From: Pseudomonas tohonis
GTDB lineage: Bacteria > Pseudomonadota > Gammaproteobacteria > Pseudomonadales > Pseudomonadaceae
DNA length: 64,000 nt
Assembly (NCBI RefSeq): GCF_012767755.2
Contig: NZ_AP023189.1
Coordinates: 2,420,001-2,484,000, forward strand
Direction of reading: 5' to 3'
A program made the translations under genes and the position numbers. A model generated the notes under the pieces. That model did not search any database and was not told the origin of the DNA. It saw only the letters and a list, made by a program, of their open reading frames with translations. The number at the start of each line of letters is the position of its first letter. Positions within the stretch are counted from its first letter, which is position 1. Positions 61,145 through 64,000 of this stretch are shown here, in pieces.

Positions 61145-61600
61145 ATGAGCGACAACCCCATTCTCGACAATGCCCAGCGCTTCCTGTCCGTGCTGCGCCA
61201 CTGCCAGGTGCTCGGCCTGCGCGTGCACGATGCCGACAGCCGGGGCCTGACCCTGTGCCTGCCCTACAGCGAGCGGATCATCGGCAACCCGGAAACCGGC
61301 GTCATCCATGGCGGCGCCATCACCACCCTGATGGACACCACCTGCGGCATCTCCACCGTCTGCGTGCTCCCGGAGTTCGAGATCTGCCCGACCCTCGACC
61401 TGCGCATCGACTACATGCACCCGGCCGAGCCGAACAAGGACGTCTTCGGTTTCGCCGAGTGCTACCGCGTCACGCCCAACGTCATCTTCACCCGCGGCTA
61501 TGCCTACCAGGACGACCCGGAGCAGCCCATCGCCCATGTGGTCGGCGCCTTCATGCGCATGGGCAAGCCCAGCCAGCTGAAGAAGGGGAGCGCGGCATGA
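61145..61600 (+). CDS. PaaI-type hotdog thioesterase, first copy
   Basis: A 151-aa hotdog-fold acyl-CoA thioesterase candidate. Signature NPETGVIHGGAITTLMDTTCGIS (the HGG plus acidic residue) and TLDLRIDYMHPAEPNKDVFG. Substrate unknown. The ribosome site before the ATG is weak. Its stop overlaps the start of a second hotdog gene (ATGA), which suggests the two act together, possibly as a heteromer. Confidence 0.87.
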   Translation: MSDNPILDNAQRFLSVLRHCQVLGLRVHDADSRGLTLCLPYSERIIGNPETGVIHGGAITTLMDTTCGISTVCVLPEFEICPTLDLRIDYMHPAEPNKDVFGFAECYRVTPNVIFTRGYAYQDDPEQPIAHVVGAFMRMGKPSQLKKGSAA

Positions 61601-62040
61601 AGCTCGATCTCGACGCCCTGGTACGTGAAGCCCACGAGAAGAACGACTACGACTCGCTGGTGTGCCTGATCCCCTACGCCAAGCTGCTGGGCATCGAATG
61701 CCTGCGCCTGGGAGAGGACATGGTGTTCCGCCTGCCGGCCAACAAGGACAACATCGGCAACCCGACCCTGCCGGCCATCCACGGCGGCGTGATCGCCGGC
61801 TTCATGGAGCACGCCGCGATGCTCCACCTGCTGATGTTCATGGGCATTCCACATTTGCCCAAAATCATCGACTTCTCGATAGATTACCTACGCGCCGGGC
61901 ACTATCGTGACACCTTCGCCACCTGCCAGGTCTGGCGACAAGGCCGTCGCGTCGCCAACGTCGCCATCACCGCCTGGCAGACCAACCAGACCGAGCCCAT
62001 CGCCACCGCCCGCGCCCACTTCAAGGTCGACGAACCCTGA
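61597..62040 (+). CDS. PaaI-type hotdog thioesterase, second copy
   Basis: A 147-aa hotdog protein with NPTLPAIHGGVIAGFMEHAAM and FSIDYLRAGHYRDTFATCQVW. The motif has Glu (GFMEH) where the first copy has Asp. ATG follows GGGGAGCGCGGC inside the end of the first gene. Tandem divergent paralogues translated together are common in this family. Confidence 0.87.
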   Translation: MKLDLDALVREAHEKNDYDSLVCLIPYAKLLGIECLRLGEDMVFRLPANKDNIGNPTLPAIHGGVIAGFMEHAAMLHLLMFMGIPHLPKIIDFSIDYLRAGHYRDTFATCQVWRQGRRVANVAITAWQTNQTEPIATARAHFKVDEP

Positions 62041-62087
62041 CCCCTGGCCGGGTGCGATACGCCCGGTCATGCACCAAGGAATCCTGG

Positions 62088-63335
62088 ATGGATGCACTAC
62101 TGATACTCGGCGGGCTGCTGCTGATCCTCGCCGGCCTCGTCTGGCTGGTCATGCTCGCCTTCGGTACCAGCCTGCTGTGGGGGATCGGCAGCCTGTTGCC
62201 GCCGCTCACCCTCGGCTACATCGCCGCGCACTGGCGCACCGCGCGCAAGGCGGTGATGCTCGCGGCCCTCGGCGTCATCCCGCTGATCGTCGGGCTGACC
62301 CTCCTGGCCAACCGCGACCCCGAGCGCCTGCACGCCCTGGTCAGCCTCGAATGGCTCAAGGGCGAGCGCAAGGCGCCGAGCGAACTGGCCATCGACCTGC
62401 GCGGCGAGCTCAACGGCCAGCCCTTCCAGCCGCAGCAGGCCGAGCTCATCGATGGTGTGCTCAGCCTGCGCGAAGGCCAGGACTTCTTCGCCCGCCGCGA
62501 GGTGAGCATCCGCCTGGGCCTGCAACCCGGGGACGAACTGCGCCTGGACGTGCTGCCCGAAGACGCCGGCAGCAAGCCCGAGGTCGAGATCAGCTGGCTG
62601 CTGCCCGAGCAGGAGCTGCCCGAGGCGCGACGCCTGGGCAAGGGCTACACCCTGCACCTGGACCTCAAGCGGCGCGGCCCGAACACCCTCGCCGGTGCCT
62701 TCCACCTGGTGCTGCCGCCGCAGTTCCACACCACCCTGAGCGGTGAGGTCGAGCTGTTCACCGACCGCCTGCGCTACCGGGACGGGCAGGTCGACCTGCG
62801 CCACGACTCCATGGACACCCTGCACTACGTCGCTCGCGACTACCTGCAGCGCCGTTTCGCCACCCGCCAGGTCGAAGTGGCGCGGCTGCCGACCGCCAGC
62901 CTGCCCGCGCGCGAACTGGAGCTGGAAGTCGACGCCCGCATCGACGGCACCGCCCAGCGCCTGCCGCTGCAGTTCATCCGCAGCGACCTGCGCGGCTGGG
63001 CCATCCGAGGCGACCGCTTCCCGGCCTTGCCAGCGGTCGAAGCCAAGCCCGAGACCGCCAGCGCCAAGGCCGAGGCCGCCCCGGCCGAACGCACCTCGCG
63101 TCCGGCCGACCGGCGCCAGCGTTTCTCCCTGGAGCGTCTGCTGAACAACCCCAACCACTACCAGAACCTCGCCATGCGCGTGCAGACCCAGCGTGGCAGC
63201 CTGGCCGAAGGGCGCTTCAACGGCATCAACGGTGCCGGCCAGATCATCATCCGCCGCAACATCTCCGGGCAGGGCGAGGCCAGCTTCGTGCTGCGCCCCG
63301 AAGAGATCGCCCGCATCGAGCTGCTCGAGCCCTGA
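62088..63335 (+). CDS. conserved membrane protein of unknown function upstream of htpG
   Basis: A 415-aa protein I do not recognise. Three N-terminal hydrophobic segments (about 2-22, 27-47, 55-78), then a long soluble region about 80-415 rich in beta-type sequence, with a late segment SLERLLNNPNHYQNLAMRVQTQRG followed by RIELLEP that looks like an MSHA-type/periplasmic domain. An Ala/Glu/Pro linker lies at about 328-350. ATG at 62088 preceded by AAGGAATCCTGG. Role unknown. Confidence 0.75.
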   Translation: MDALLILGGLLLILAGLVWLVMLAFGTSLLWGIGSLLPPLTLGYIAAHWRTARKAVMLAALGVIPLIVGLTLLANRDPERLHALVSLEWLKGERKAPSELAIDLRGELNGQPFQPQQAELIDGVLSLREGQDFFARREVSIRLGLQPGDELRLDVLPEDAGSKPEVEISWLLPEQELPEARRLGKGYTLHLDLKRRGPNTLAGAFHLVLPPQFHTTLSGEVELFTDRLRYRDGQVDLRHDSMDTLHYVARDYLQRRFATRQVEVARLPTASLPARELELEVDARIDGTAQRLPLQFIRSDLRGWAIRGDRFPALPAVEAKPETASAKAEAAPAERTSRPADRRQRFSLERLLNNPNHYQNLAMRVQTQRGSLAEGRFNGINGAGQIIIRRNISGQGEASFVLRPEEIARIELLEP

Positions 63336-63390
63336 CCCCCGCCGTCACGGCCGCCCGCCCGGGCGGTCGTCGACGCCCTCCATGCAAGCC

Positions 63391-63418
63391 CTTGAAATTG
63401 AACAGCAAGCCCCCATCT
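63391..63418 (+). promoter_or_regulatory. sigma32 heat-shock promoter of htpG
   Basis: CTTGAAA (63391-63397), 13-nt spacer, CCCCATCT (63411-63418): both elements match the sigma32 consensus (CTTGAAA ... CCCCATNT). It lies 53 nt before the htpG start. Confidence 0.88.
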
Positions 63419-63470
63419 GGGTGACATCCGCCGCAGTCGCGGCCTATATCATCCGTGGAGTTAGACGACC

Positions 63471-64000
63471 ATGAGTGTGGAGACTCAAAAAGAAACCCTG
63501 GGCTTCCAGACCGAAGTGAAGCAACTGCTTCACCTGATGATCCATTCCTTGTACTCCAACAAGGAAATCTTCCTGCGCGAGCTGATCTCCAACGCCTCCG
63601 ACGCCGCCGACAAGCTGCGTTTCGAAGCGCTGGCCAAGCCGGAGCTGCTCGAAGGCGGTGCCGAGCTGAAGATCCGCGTGAGCTTCGACAAGGACGCCAA
63701 GACCGTCACTCTCGAAGACAACGGCATCGGCATGAGCCGCGATGAAGTCATCGCCCACCTGGGCACCATCGCCAAGTCCGGCACCGCCGACTTCCTGAAG
63801 AACCTGTCGGGCGACCAGAAGAAGGACTCGCACCTGATCGGCCAGTTCGGCGTGGGCTTCTACTCCGCCTTCATCGTCGCCGACAAGGTGGACGTGTTCA
63901 CCCGTCGCGCCGGCCTCTCCGCCGCCGAGGGCGTGCACTGGTCGTCGAAAGGCGAGGGCGAGTTCGACATCGCCAGCGTCGAGAAGGCCGAGCGCGGCAC
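63471..64000 (+). CDS. htpG: molecular chaperone HtpG (Hsp90), 3' end outside window
   Basis: The first 176 codons of the bacterial Hsp90 chaperone. N-terminal GHKL ATPase domain: [36 protein letters not shown] (metal Asn and Glu), EDNGIGM (ATP Asp), GTIAKSGT and [18 protein letters not shown] preceded by GGAGTTAGACGACC. Controlled by a sigma32-type promoter, so it should be heat induced. The reading frame is open to the end of the window. Confidence 0.97.
   Translation, partial: MSVETQKETLGFQTEVKQLLHLMIHSLYSNKEIFLRELISNASDAADKLRFEALAKPELLEGGAELKIRVSFDKDAKTVTLEDNGIGMSRDEVIAHLGTIAKSGTADFLKNLSGDQKKDSHLIGQFGVGFYSAFIVADKVDVFTRRAGLSAAEGVHWSSKGEGEFDIASVEKAERG

Overview
The window is a high-GC gammaproteobacterial chromosome segment. 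Gene content and protein similarity point to the genus Pseudomonas, probably near the P. aeruginosa/P. resinovorans side. Several blocks follow the gene order I recall from P. aeruginosa: queD-fhpR-fhp-ppyR-nnrS-...-bqsRS, then acnA-rlmM-tusA, and gltA-sdhCDAB-sucAB-lpdG-sucCD-braB ... htpG. All functional calls are from reading the sequence and recalled family knowledge; no database search was run.

Layout. 1-2794 is the end of an rRNA operon (partial 23S, complete 5S, terminator). 3139-7958 is a nitric-oxide unit: the regulator norR/fhpR diverges from fhp (NO dioxygenase), followed by a small membrane protein and an NnrS protein; the divergent gap carries three GT-N7-AC NorR-type sites and a sigma54-like promoter. 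7962-10251 holds a secreted DUF5329 protein, an alpha/beta hydrolase and a patatin-like protein. 10476-13082 is a tightly overlapping operon of two PepSY-type secreted proteins with a BqsR/BqsS (CarR/CarS)-like two-component system. 13148-17622 holds a DUF3429 protein, a PnuC/NadR-like pair, a fatty-acid hydroxylase, an unrecognised protein and a Cache-domain chemoreceptor. 17867-33596 is mostly housekeeping and accessory metabolism: uppP, epoxide hydrolase, acnA, rlmM, tusA, a MATE pump, pdxB, an ATP-NAD kinase-like protein, GFA, DUF1287 and DCC proteins, an ABC exporter and a saccharopine-dehydrogenase-like protein.

33620-34835 is an IS110-family insertion sequence. Its long non-coding end folds into several hairpins and is a candidate bridge-RNA locus; it sits next to a REP-like palindrome. 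34957-43082 has ppnP, an exonuclease, a 3-hydroxyacid-dehydrogenase-type enzyme, a DMT-type membrane protein, a decayed GH31 sulfoquinovosidase-like pseudogene, and a REC-DUF3369-GGDEF-EAL protein overlapping a histidine kinase. 43164-44100 has a cysteine-cluster protein and a START-domain secreted protein.

44316-57351 is the TCA-cycle cluster: gltA divergent from sdhCDAB-sucAB-lpdG-sucCD, with clear sigma70 promoters for both directions and intercistronic hairpins. 57630-64000 holds braB, DUF599 and MAPEG membrane proteins, two small lipoproteins, two hotdog thioesterases, a membrane protein and the start of htpG behind a near-consensus heat-shock promoter.

No phage, CRISPR array or defence system was seen. 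The least explained items are the IS110 non-coding end, an 88-bp inverted repeat at 28951-29038, short leader reading frames coupled to sdhC and braB, and the GH31 pseudogene.
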